DNA of 32,482 nucleotides. Source: Paracoccaceae bacterium. GTDB lineage: Bacteria; Pseudomonadota; Alphaproteobacteria; Rhizobiales; Stappiaceae. A program made the position numbers and the translations under genes. Below, one piece after another: positions 24,317 to 31,721 of this stretch. The stretch is taken from the NCBI GenBank assembly GCA_002709505.1, contig PARB01000065.1, forward strand, positions 1-32,482. The letters run 5' to 3'. Numbering within the stretch: position 1 is the first letter of the stretch; every line of letters starts with the position of its first letter. The notes beneath the pieces were generated by a model. It had not been told where the DNA came from. It worked only from the letters and a program-made list of their open reading frames with translations, and ran no database searches.

Positions 24317-25990
24317 GTGCCATACAACGAGCGTTCGAAGACGATTTCGCAAGGGATCGAGCGTTCGCCGAACAGGGCCATGTTTTACGGCCTCGGCTAT
24401 ACGAAGGAAGATTTCGACAATCCCATGATCGGCGTTGCCAATGGTCATTCGACCATCACGCCGTGCAATGCGGGCATTCAGCCGCTTGCCGACATTGCCG
24501 TCGCGGCGATCAAGGAAGCCGGTGCAAACCCGCAGATCTTCGGCGTTCCGACGATTTCCGACGGAATGGCAATGGGCACGGAAGGGATGAAATACTCCCT
24601 GATTTCCCGCGAGGTCATCGCCGACTGCGTCGAGACGACGGTGCAGGGGCAGTGGATGGACGGTGTCCTGGTGCTCGGCGGCTGCGACAAGAACAAGCCG
24701 GGCGGAATGATCGGGATCGTGCGGGCGAATGTGCCGGCGATCTACGTCTATGGCGGCACGATCAAGCCGGGCAAATGGAAGGGCGAGGACCTCTCAGTCA
24801 TTTCGGCCTTCGAGGCGGTGGGCGCGATCAAGGCCGGGCGCATGAGCCAGGAGGATTTCGAGGGCATCGAGCGCAATGCGTGCCCGACCACCGGCGCCTG
24901 CGGCGGCATGTATACGGCCAACACCATGAGCTCGTCCTTCGAGGCGCTCGGCATGGCGTTGTTCTATTCCTCGACGATGGCGAACATCGATGAGGAGAAG
25001 AGGGACTCCACGGCCCAGTCGGCGCGGGTGCTGGTCGAGGCGGTCAAGAAGGGCCTGAAGCCGCGCGACATCGTCACGCGCAAGAGCGTCGAGAACGCCA
25101 TCGCGCTGGTGATGGCGACCGGCGGCTCCACCAATGCCGTCCTGCATTATCTCGCGATCTGCCATGCCGCCGAGGTCGAGTGGACCCTCGACGATTTCGA
25201 GCGGGTGCGCCGCAAGGTGCCGGTCATTTGCGACCTCAAGCCCTCGGGCAAATACATGGCGGTCGATCTGCACAAGGCGGGCGGGGTCCCGCAGGTGCTC
25301 AAGATCCTTCTGAATGCGGGCCTGCTGCATGGCGATTGCATGACGATCACCGGCCGGACGCTGGCGGAGGAACTGGAGAGCGTGCCGGATGCGCCGCCGG
25401 CGGACCAGGATGTCATCCGCCCGATCGACAAGGCGCTCTATCCGGAAGGCCATCTCGCGATCCTGCGCGGCAACCTCGCGCCGGAAGGGTCAGTGGCCAA
25501 GATCACAGGCCTCAAGTCCACCTCGATCACCGGTCCGGCGCGGGTCTTCGACGACGAGCAGTCGGCCATGGACGCCATCCAGTCGGACCGGATCCGGCCC
25601 GGCGACGTGCTGGTCCTGCGGTATCTCGGACCAAGAGGCGGCCCGGGAATGCCCGAGATGCTGGCGCCGACCTCGGCGATCATCGGGCGCGGTCTGGGCG
25701 ACAAGGTGGGGCTGATCACCGACGGCCGGTTCTCCGGCGGCTCCTGGGGCATGCTCGTTGGTCACGTCACGCCCGAGGCCTTCGACGGCGGCCCGATCGC
25801 CCTTGTTCAAGAGGGCGACAGCATCACCATCGACGCACCGTCGCAGCTCCTGCAGCTGAACGTTGATCAGGCGGAGCTCGACAAGCGGGCGGCCGCCTGG
25901 CGCCAGCCCGAGGCCCGCTACAAGTCGGGCGTGCTGAGCAAATACTCGCAACTCGCAACCTCGGCCAGCAAAGGTGCCGTCAGCGGTTGA
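24317..25990 (+). CDS. ilvD: Dihydroxy-acid dehydratase (IlvD)
   Basis: The 557-residue protein has IlvD/Edd family iron-sulphur and active-site motifs: [48 protein letters not shown], and a [15 protein letters not shown] segment. The sequence starts [13 protein letters not shown]. The GTG start at 24317 sits seven bases after AAGGAGG, a strong site; upstream in-frame codons look non-coding. The enzyme dehydrates 2,3-dihydroxy-isovalerate or -methylvalerate to the keto acids for valine/leucine and isoleucine. Its isolated position, away from ilvBC and beside a LysR regulator and TRAP transporter, suggests an accessory copy. It could supply a branched keto acid or act on an imported dihydroxy acid. 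Sugar-acid dehydratase activity cannot be excluded, since the families are related. Confidence 0.88.
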   Translation: MPYNERSKTISQGIERSPNRAMFYGLGYTKEDFDNPMIGVANGHSTITPCNAGIQPLADIAVAAIKEAGANPQIFGVPTISDGMAMGTEGMKYSLISREVIADCVETTVQGQWMDGVLVLGGCDKNKPGGMIGIVRANVPAIYVYGGTIKPGKWKGEDLSVISAFEAVGAIKAGRMSQEDFEGIERNACPTTGACGGMYTANTMSSSFEALGMALFYSSTMANIDEEKRDSTAQSARVLVEAVKKGLKPRDIVTRKSVENAIALVMATGGSTNAVLHYLAICHAAEVEWTLDDFERVRRKVPVICDLKPSGKYMAVDLHKAGGVPQVLKILLNAGLLHGDCMTITGRTLAEELESVPDAPPADQDVIRPIDKALYPEGHLAILRGNLAPEGSVAKITGLKSTSITGPARVFDDEQSAMDAIQSDRIRPGDVLVLRYLGPRGGPGMPEMLAPTSAIIGRGLGDKVGLITDGRFSGGSWGMLVGHVTPEAFDGGPIALVQEGDSITIDAPSQLLQLNVDQAELDKRAAAWRQPEARYKSGVLSKYSQLATSASKGAVSG

Positions 25991-26013
25991 CGCGGCAAGC
26001 GATGCCCCATGGC

Positions 26014-26059
26014 GGGCACGACGGCCGGGATCGGAAACGGTCCCGGTCGTCGTGCGCCC
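26014..26059 (+). terminator. Strong hairpin after the dehydratase gene
   Basis: CACGACGGCCGGGA (26017-26030) pairs with TCCCGGTCGTCGTG (26041-26054) with a single G-T wobble, extended by GGG/CCC across a small bulge. It lies 25 bp past the dehydratase stop. There is no T tract after it, so it may slow or partly terminate transcription or stabilise the mRNA end. Confidence 0.45.
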
Positions 26060-26220
26060 TGTGTGATTTGAGACCCGTTTGCTGAGGGACAGACGCCGGC
26101 CTGCAGGCAAGTCTGAAGTGTTACCAGAAATAGAAAAATAGAATTAGACCGACCACTGGTTGCTGAATAGGTTTTGAAGAGGCTGAAACTGCAGCTGGTC
26201 TTCTGAACCTGGAGGGGTCA

Positions 26221-27408
26221 ATGATCGACGCCGTGCGAATGTCTTGCCCCTCGAGCGGCGAGACCGGTCGGGCCTGCAACCTGTTCGAGAGCTCGATCCA
26301 CAACGGTCGCGGCGGTCCGGAACCCGGGACGTCGGCCAGGCCGCATTCCCGCGGCGGGTGGCTGGCCGGGCTGCTGATGGCGCTGTTCGGCGTTACCTCC
26401 GCGGCGCAGGCGGCGGACTACACGATGACCATCGCCCACCTCTATCCCGACGATCTCACCAACAATGAGACAGCGCCTGCGCTGAAGCACTTCGAGCAAC
26501 TGGTCAAAACCGCAACCGGGGGCGCGGTCCAGGTCGAGGTCTTCGGCAATGGCGCGCTCGGTGGCGAGGTCGAGGCCGCCCAGCAGGCGCGTGCGGGAAA
26601 GACCATTCAGTCGGTGATGCTGGGATCGGGAACGCAGGCGTCCTTCTACCGCAATTACGAAATGATCACGGCGCCGTTTCTGTTTCCCGACTACCGCACG
26701 GCCTGGGCCTTCTTCGATTCCGCTTGGTTTGCGGAATTCATGAAGCCGATGGTCGCCGAAAGCGGGCTGCGCTATCTCGGCACGCTCGACGACGGCGGCG
26801 GCTTCGTTGCCTTCGCCAACAACAAGCGGCTGATCAAGACGGTCGAGGACCTCAAGGGGATGCGCATTCGCGTCGAGGAAAACCAGGCCCATATGACGAT
26901 CATGCGGGCGCTCGGCGCCTCGCCCACGCCCTTGCCCTGGGGCGAGTTGCAGACCGGGCTGGCAACGGGTCTCGTCGACGGGCATTTCCATGCGCCGGGC
27001 GTCAACGACATCTTCAAGCTCTATGACGTGACCGACTACACGACCTGGAGCGGGCACGTGTACAACACGATCACCTGGAGCGTCAGCGAGGCCTGGTTCA
27101 AGGAGTTGCCGCGCGACTATCAGGAAATCATCGTCGCCTCCGCCCGCGAGGCTGTGGCGATGGCCCATGGCATCGCCACGCAGATCACCGTGGTCGGCTG
27201 GGTGAACTCCTGCGAGAAGTTCAAGGAATGCCACGTGCTTTCCGACGCGGAGAAGACGCGGATGCGCGACATCGCGCAACCGATCTACCGCGACTGGCTC
27301 GTGGAGGAGTTCGGCCCGAAGGCGAAGCTGTTCGATGAGATGCGCGCCGAGATCGATCGCATTCATCAAAGCCAGCGACAGGCAAATCTTAAGCGGTATC
27401 TGGACTGA
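26221..27408 (+). CDS. TRAP transporter solute-binding protein, DctP family
   Basis: The 395-residue protein has a late signal peptide: about 44 mostly polar residues precede the hydrophobic WLAGLLMALFGV and an AQA cleavage site near residue 64. The mature part shows DctP features: a GNGALGGEVEAAQQ segment, LKGMRIRV with the conserved Arg that clamps a substrate carboxylate, and LQTGLATGLVDGHFHAP. GGAGGGG lies six bases upstream of the ATG at 26221, which supports the long N-terminus, though an internal start is possible. It would bind a carboxylate in the periplasm for the DctQM membrane complex that follows. The substrate is unknown; a precursor or hydroxy acid for the nearby enzymes is speculation. 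Confidence 0.9.
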   Translation: MIDAVRMSCPSSGETGRACNLFESSIHNGRGGPEPGTSARPHSRGGWLAGLLMALFGVTSAAQAADYTMTIAHLYPDDLTNNETAPALKHFEQLVKTATGGAVQVEVFGNGALGGEVEAAQQARAGKTIQSVMLGSGTQASFYRNYEMITAPFLFPDYRTAWAFFDSAWFAEFMKPMVAESGLRYLGTLDDGGGFVAFANNKRLIKTVEDLKGMRIRVEENQAHMTIMRALGASPTPLPWGELQTGLATGLVDGHFHAPGVNDIFKLYDVTDYTTWSGHVYNTITWSVSEAWFKELPRDYQEIIVASAREAVAMAHGIATQITVVGWVNSCEKFKECHVLSDAEKTRMRDIAQPIYRDWLVEEFGPKAKLFDEMRAEIDRIHQSQRQANLKRYLD

Positions 27409-27429
27409 CGCCGGTCCGCAGCGACACGT

Positions 27430-27473
27430 CCCGCTCGTCGCGTGACGAGCGGGAGCGCGGGGAGACTCCGCGC
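27430..27473 (+). terminator. Twin hairpins between dctP-like and dctQ-like genes
   Basis: CCCGCTCGTC/GACGAGCGGG (27430-27439 and 27444-27453) is a perfect 10-bp stem with a GCGT loop. It is followed at once by GCGCGG/CCGCGC (27455-27460 and 27468-27473). No T tract follows. Such structures often protect or partly terminate the binding-protein mRNA, giving more binding protein than permease. Confidence 0.5.
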
Positions 27474-27599
27474 GTCCCTGAGAAGCGGGGACTGCCGGCG
27501 CCCGGTTCTGAAGCGCGGTTCTGAGGCCCGTTCTGGCGCTTGCGTCGCGCAACTGTCTGCGAAACCGCCATCCGGTGCACGATCAAGGACCCTTTCGCA

Positions 27600-28280
27600 A
27601 TGACCCTGAGACGCCGTCTCCACCGGATAAGCGATGTCGCGAACAAGGCGACAATTGCCGTGTGCGCGGTGTTGCTGGTTGCGATGCTGTTCGTCTCCGC
27701 CCTCGGCGTGGCGCTGGAGCTTCTGGCCTCCGCGCTCTCGGCCGCCGGCCGGCGCGAGATGTTCGATGAGGGCATTCTTGCGTGGCTCTACGCCAACACG
27801 CGCCCCTCCATCCTGCGCCTGTTCCTTCCCTGGTTCGGCATGCTCAGCATCACCGTCGCCTTCAAATACGGCGAGCATATCGCGATCATGGCCGCCGCGC
27901 GGGCCTTGCCCGGCTGGGGGCGCCGGATCGCGCAGGCGGTCAATCTGGCGGCCGTGGCGATCTTCGCGGTGGCGCTGGTCTGGTATGGAGCCGAGTTCTT
28001 CCTCGGCGCGACGCATCTCTTCATCGTCTCCGATACGATCCAGGTCTCGCATCGATGGACCGCGGCTGCCGTTCCGGTCGCCGGCGTCGTGCTCTGCCTG
28101 CATCTCGTCGACGGCGTGGCGCTGCTGGAGGAGCGCGACGCGGACCTGGCGCTCGACGGCGAGCTCGCGGCGGCAACCGACGGCGGCATGGTTTGGACCC
28201 CGGGGGGCTATGCCGCGCCGAAGGCGGAGGCCGGGCAGGCGTCCGCACCGGCCAGCCGGCCACTGGAGACGACACGATGA
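27600..28280 (+). CDS. TRAP transporter small permease, DctQ family
   Basis: The 226-residue membrane protein has four hydrophobic segments (near residues 15-35, 70-85, 110-130 and 155-175), as expected for DctQ, and SVSHRW-like QVSHRWTAAAVPV before the last. It is longer than many DctQ proteins because of a polar C-terminal tail and a first periplasmic loop. ATG 27600 with AAGGA ten bases upstream is preferred over an in-frame start at 27540. Its stop overlaps the DctM start (ATGA), so the two are translationally coupled. DctQ is required with DctM for sodium-driven uptake. Confidence 0.85.
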   Translation: MTLRRRLHRISDVANKATIAVCAVLLVAMLFVSALGVALELLASALSAAGRREMFDEGILAWLYANTRPSILRLFLPWFGMLSITVAFKYGEHIAIMAAARALPGWGRRIAQAVNLAAVAIFAVALVWYGAEFFLGATHLFIVSDTIQVSHRWTAAAVPVAGVVLCLHLVDGVALLEERDADLALDGELAAATDGGMVWTPGGYAAPKAEAGQASAPASRPLETTR

Positions 28281-29560
28281 GCGCCACTTTCGTCTTTGTC
28301 TTCCTGATGGTCATCGGCCTGCCGCTCGGCCTTGTCCTGACCGCCGCCGGCCTTGCCGGAGCGGTCTCCATCGGCGGTCTGGATTTTTTGAGCATTCTGC
28401 CGGACCGCTTCTATTCGGGCGTGTCCGGCTACGTTTTGATCGCCGTTCCCTATTTCATCATAACCGCCGAGATCATGAACCGCGCCGGCCTGACGGACCG
28501 GCTGATCGCCTTTGCAAGCAGCCTGTTCGGGCGGGTGCCCGGCGCCCTGTCGCACGTCAATGTCACCACCTGCCTGATGTTCGCCGGGCTGACCGGCGCG
28601 GCGGTCACGGAGACGGCGGCGATCGGGCGCACGCTGATCCCCGCGATGCGACGCGAGGGCTACAGCGCCTCCTATTGCGCGGCGGTGACGGCCTGTTCGG
28701 CGATGGTCGGCCCGATCATCCCGCCGAGCATCATCATGATCGCCTATGCCGCGACCCTGAGGGACATTTCCATCCTCGGGCTTTTCGCCGCCGGCATCCT
28801 TCCCGGGGTCCTGATGGGGGTCGGAATGCTCGCCGTCAGCGGTGTCGTGTCCTGGCGGCGCGGATACCGCGCCCATGGGCCGGTCCGCTTCCAGGTGATC
28901 TTGCGCACGGGGCTCGGCGCGCTTGCCGCGATGGGCATTCCGCTGGTGATCATCGTCGGCGTTCTCAGCGGCCTGACGACGGTGACCGAAGCCTCGGTGA
29001 TCGCCTGTATCTATGCGCTCGTGCTCGGCGGCGTCGCCTACCGCCGCCTGTCGCGCCGCGACCTCTGGGAGGCGCTGGTCTCCACGGTGAGTTTCAGCGG
29101 CGTGGTGTTCCTGCTGCTCGGCGCGTCGAACGTGCTCGGATGGTACGTGACGCGCTCCGGCATCGCCCGCCACGCGGCCGAGACCATCTCGACGATGAGC
29201 GACAGTCCGCATGTCCAGATCCTGGCGGTGGCGGCGCTGCTGATCGTCATCGGCATGTTCATCGACGTGCTGCCGGCGATCATCATCGCGGTGCCCGTTC
29301 TCGCGCCCGCCCTGGTGGAGCTCGGCTTCGATCCGCTGCACGCCGGCATGGTGATGCTGCTTGCCCTGAACCTCGGCAACATCACCCCGCCGGTCGGCCT
29401 CACGCTGATGACGGCGGCGCGCATCGCCAACGCGCCATACGAGGGCGCGGTGCGGGAGGCCGTGCCCTTCATCTGCGCGCATATCGTGATCGTCGTTCTG
29501 GCGGCGACCTTTCCGGCAATCACGCTCGCCGTCCCGAGGCTGTTCGGGGTGGCCGGCTAG
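28277..29560 (+). CDS. TRAP transporter large permease, DctM family
   Basis: The 427-residue protein has the DctM pattern of about 12 hydrophobic helices, with signature segments GAAVTETAAIGRTLIPAM, CSAMVGPIIPPSIIMIAYA and LNLGNITPPVGLTLMTAA. Starting at the ATG overlapping the DctQ stop gives MSATFVFVFLMVIGLPLGL, a typical DctM N-terminus. It is the transporting subunit that accepts substrate from the DctP protein and moves it with sodium across the inner membrane. The three genes at 26221-29560 form a complete TRAP system. Confidence 0.92.
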   Translation: MSATFVFVFLMVIGLPLGLVLTAAGLAGAVSIGGLDFLSILPDRFYSGVSGYVLIAVPYFIITAEIMNRAGLTDRLIAFASSLFGRVPGALSHVNVTTCLMFAGLTGAAVTETAAIGRTLIPAMRREGYSASYCAAVTACSAMVGPIIPPSIIMIAYAATLRDISILGLFAAGILPGVLMGVGMLAVSGVVSWRRGYRAHGPVRFQVILRTGLGALAAMGIPLVIIVGVLSGLTTVTEASVIACIYALVLGGVAYRRLSRRDLWEALVSTVSFSGVVFLLLGASNVLGWYVTRSGIARHAAETISTMSDSPHVQILAVAALLIVIGMFIDVLPAIIIAVPVLAPALVELGFDPLHAGMVMLLALNLGNITPPVGLTLMTAARIANAPYEGAVREAVPFICAHIVIVVLAATFPAITLAVPRLFGVAG

Positions 29561-29615
29561 ACGCTCCGCCCGTCGCCGTCTGGCTCGAGGGGCGGAGGAA
29601 TCGAAGAATGGATGG

Positions 29616-30296
29616 ATGAGGATCATGAACCAATCGGTTGAACGACTGACTGCGGTGCAGGCGAAAATCGCCGCCGCCGAAAAGTCCCGCGGCGGCACGG
29701 GCGACCCGGTCACGCTGGTCGCGGTGAGCAAGACCTGGAGCGCGGACGAGATCCGCCCGGTGATCGAGGCGGGCGCGCGCGTCTTCGGCGAGAACAAGGT
29801 CCAGGAGGCGCGCGACAAATGGCCGGGGCTGAAGCAGGAGTTCCCCGATCTTGAGCTTCGCCTGCTCGGGCCGCTGCAAACCAACAAGGTCCGCGATGCG
29901 GTCGCGCTCTTCGACGTCATCGAGACGCTCGACCGGGAGAAGCTTGCCGCGGAACTTTCCCGCGAGATCCGCAAGCAGGGCCGCGCGCCGCGCCTTTATG
30001 TGCAGGTGAACACGGGACGCGAGCCGCAAAAGGCCGGCATCGACCCGGACGAGACGGTCGCCTTCGTCAGGCGCTGCCAGGACGTGCACGGCCTCGCGAT
30101 CGAGGGGCTGATGTGCATTCCGCCCGCCGGCGAGGACCCGGCGCCGCATTTCGACCTGCTCGCCAGGCTCGCGGACGAAACCGGTCTCAAGCGCCGCTCG
30201 ATGGGGATGTCGGGTGACTATGAGACCGCCATTCGCCACGGCGCCAGCAGCGTGCGCGTCGGCTCGGCGATCTTCGGCAGCCGCACCTACGCCTGA
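29616..30296 (+). CDS. YggS/PROSC-like pyridoxal-phosphate protein (divergent)
   Basis: The 226-residue single-domain protein has the alanine-racemase-N-type barrel of YggS, with the PLP lysine K39 in LVAVSKTWSADEI and downstream landmarks FGENKVQEARDKW, YVQVNTG and GLMCIPP, SMGMSGDYETAIRHGASSVRVGSAIFG. The family signature, usually an aromatic-His-x-x-Gly-x-x-Gln, is altered to LRLLGPLQTNK. YggS proteins bind PLP and influence vitamin B6 and amino-acid homeostasis; no catalytic activity is established. The start may be 29616 or the ATG at 29625. It sits between the TRAP genes and a kinase-like gene, so it may be a cluster-dedicated paralogue. Confidence 0.88.
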   Translation: MRIMNQSVERLTAVQAKIAAAEKSRGGTGDPVTLVAVSKTWSADEIRPVIEAGARVFGENKVQEARDKWPGLKQEFPDLELRLLGPLQTNKVRDAVALFDVIETLDREKLAAELSREIRKQGRAPRLYVQVNTGREPQKAGIDPDETVAFVRRCQDVHGLAIEGLMCIPPAGEDPAPHFDLLARLADETGLKRRSMGMSGDYETAIRHGASSVRVGSAIFGSRTYA

Positions 30297-30332
30297 CCCC
30301 AATCGCCGACCGCTTTTTCGGGACGTATTGCC

Positions 30333-31679
30333 ATGAACATGCATCACAAGCTCAACTACACCGTGACCCACAGCTTCGACGGGCTCGATATTTCCGACGC
30401 CGAAAAGCGCCGGCTTCTCGATATCGCCAGCTGGAACGGCCACGTGCCGACCTTCACCCGCCGCGGGCGCGGCGCCTGGGAGCAGTTGCACGAGCCGGTG
30501 GCGCTGAAGAGCGATCCCTCGGTCACCTTCCATGCCGCAAAGCTCAAGGGCGTCGGCCTGTGGAACCCGATCCTGCCGGGCGATGCGGAATATTCCAACA
30601 AGCTGCATGACGACGCGAGCAACGATCCCGTCCCGCCGCTCACCGACCTGCTGGAATATCTGGTCACCTATCCGCATTTCGGCATTTCCAACGAGGGCGA
30701 GTACAAATACGCCTATTCCTCGCCGAGCCCGATCGGCGGCATCGTGCACGAACGCGCGCATCGCGAGTTCTGGTCGTCGCAACGACTGATCGAGCAAGGC
30801 GTGCCGAGCATCGCGCCGCTGGCGGTGATCGAATACGACGAGACCCTGCGGTTTCAGGGCCAGCCGATGGGCGCGGTGATCACGCTGTCGCCGGGCTCCG
30901 CCTCCTACCGGATCTCGGAGATCCTGTTCGGCGCTGGGCTGACGCGGGGGACCGATCCCGCCTTTGACGTCCACTATGACGGCATCCGCGAAAGCCTCGG
31001 CATCGAGGGCGATCCGGACGACGAGCGCGTGCGGCTGAAGGTGATCCAAGCGCTCGCCCGCGAGGCCGGAAAGCTGCTGCACGATTTCTCGCTGACGGAG
31101 ATGTACCGCTACTCCGGCGACTGGGGGAACTTCGTCTATTCGGTGGAGAGCAAGCAGCTCTTCCTGATCGATCTCGACAGCGTGCAGGACATCAACCACC
31201 TGCCGGGACCGGCCAAGGCGATGCAGGCCTGGCGCGATCTCGTCAGCGCGATCTACCGCATGGTCGGCAAGATCGGCTATCCGACCGCGCTCGACAAATA
31301 CACGCTGGAAAACCTGATGGAGTTCGATCCGATCACGGCGAAGATCAGCGGCTATTTCCCCGATATTCCCGAAGAGGAGATCCGCCCGCTGTCACGCCGG
31401 CTCTGGGGCTATTTCATCCCGCATCTGTTCCTCTTGAAGAAGCACCGCGAAGCGATCCGCAACGACTGGGATGGCGACCGGCGCAAGAGCTACAAGATGG
31501 ATCACGACCTCTTCTACATCCTGGCGATGACCACGCTCCGGCCGCTCTTCGCCCGCTCTCGGGTGGGGGAGAAATACCCCCATGCGATCACCGAGGAGGA
31601 GATGTGGGCGAAGGCCGAGCGGTTCCTCGGCGAGCGCTACGAGTATTTCGCCTATCTGATGCGCCAGCCGGCTCTTTGA
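30333..31679 (+). CDS. Uncharacterised protein with kinase/aminoglycoside-phosphotransferase-like fold
   Basis: I do not recognise this 448-residue protein as a named family. The middle resembles a kinase fold. HERAHREFWSSQRLIEQGVPSIAPLAVI (residues 139-166) looks like the alpha-C Glu helix followed by the hinge approach. SGDWGNF (261-267) carries D263 and N266 like a catalytic loop, and LFLIDLDSV (276-284) carries D280/D282 like the magnesium-binding DFG equivalent. K70 or K72 could contact ATP. Residues 1-60 and 290-448 are unassigned, with Trp/Tyr-rich C-terminal helices. It lies 36 bp after the YggS-like gene and 42 bp before the adenylation gene, so it is probably part of the same pathway. 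Phosphorylation of a small molecule or protein is inference. Confidence 0.75.
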   Translation: MNMHHKLNYTVTHSFDGLDISDAEKRRLLDIASWNGHVPTFTRRGRGAWEQLHEPVALKSDPSVTFHAAKLKGVGLWNPILPGDAEYSNKLHDDASNDPVPPLTDLLEYLVTYPHFGISNEGEYKYAYSSPSPIGGIVHERAHREFWSSQRLIEQGVPSIAPLAVIEYDETLRFQGQPMGAVITLSPGSASYRISEILFGAGLTRGTDPAFDVHYDGIRESLGIEGDPDDERVRLKVIQALAREAGKLLHDFSLTEMYRYSGDWGNFVYSVESKQLFLIDLDSVQDINHLPGPAKAMQAWRDLVSAIYRMVGKIGYPTALDKYTLENLMEFDPITAKISGYFPDIPEEEIRPLSRRLWGYFIPHLFLLKKHREAIRNDWDGDRRKSYKMDHDLFYILAMTTLRPLFARSRVGEKYPHAITEEEMWAKAERFLGERYEYFAYLMRQPAL

Positions 31680-31721
31680 GACGCAGGACAGACCGGACCG
31701 ACCGCACCGCAGGAGGACACC

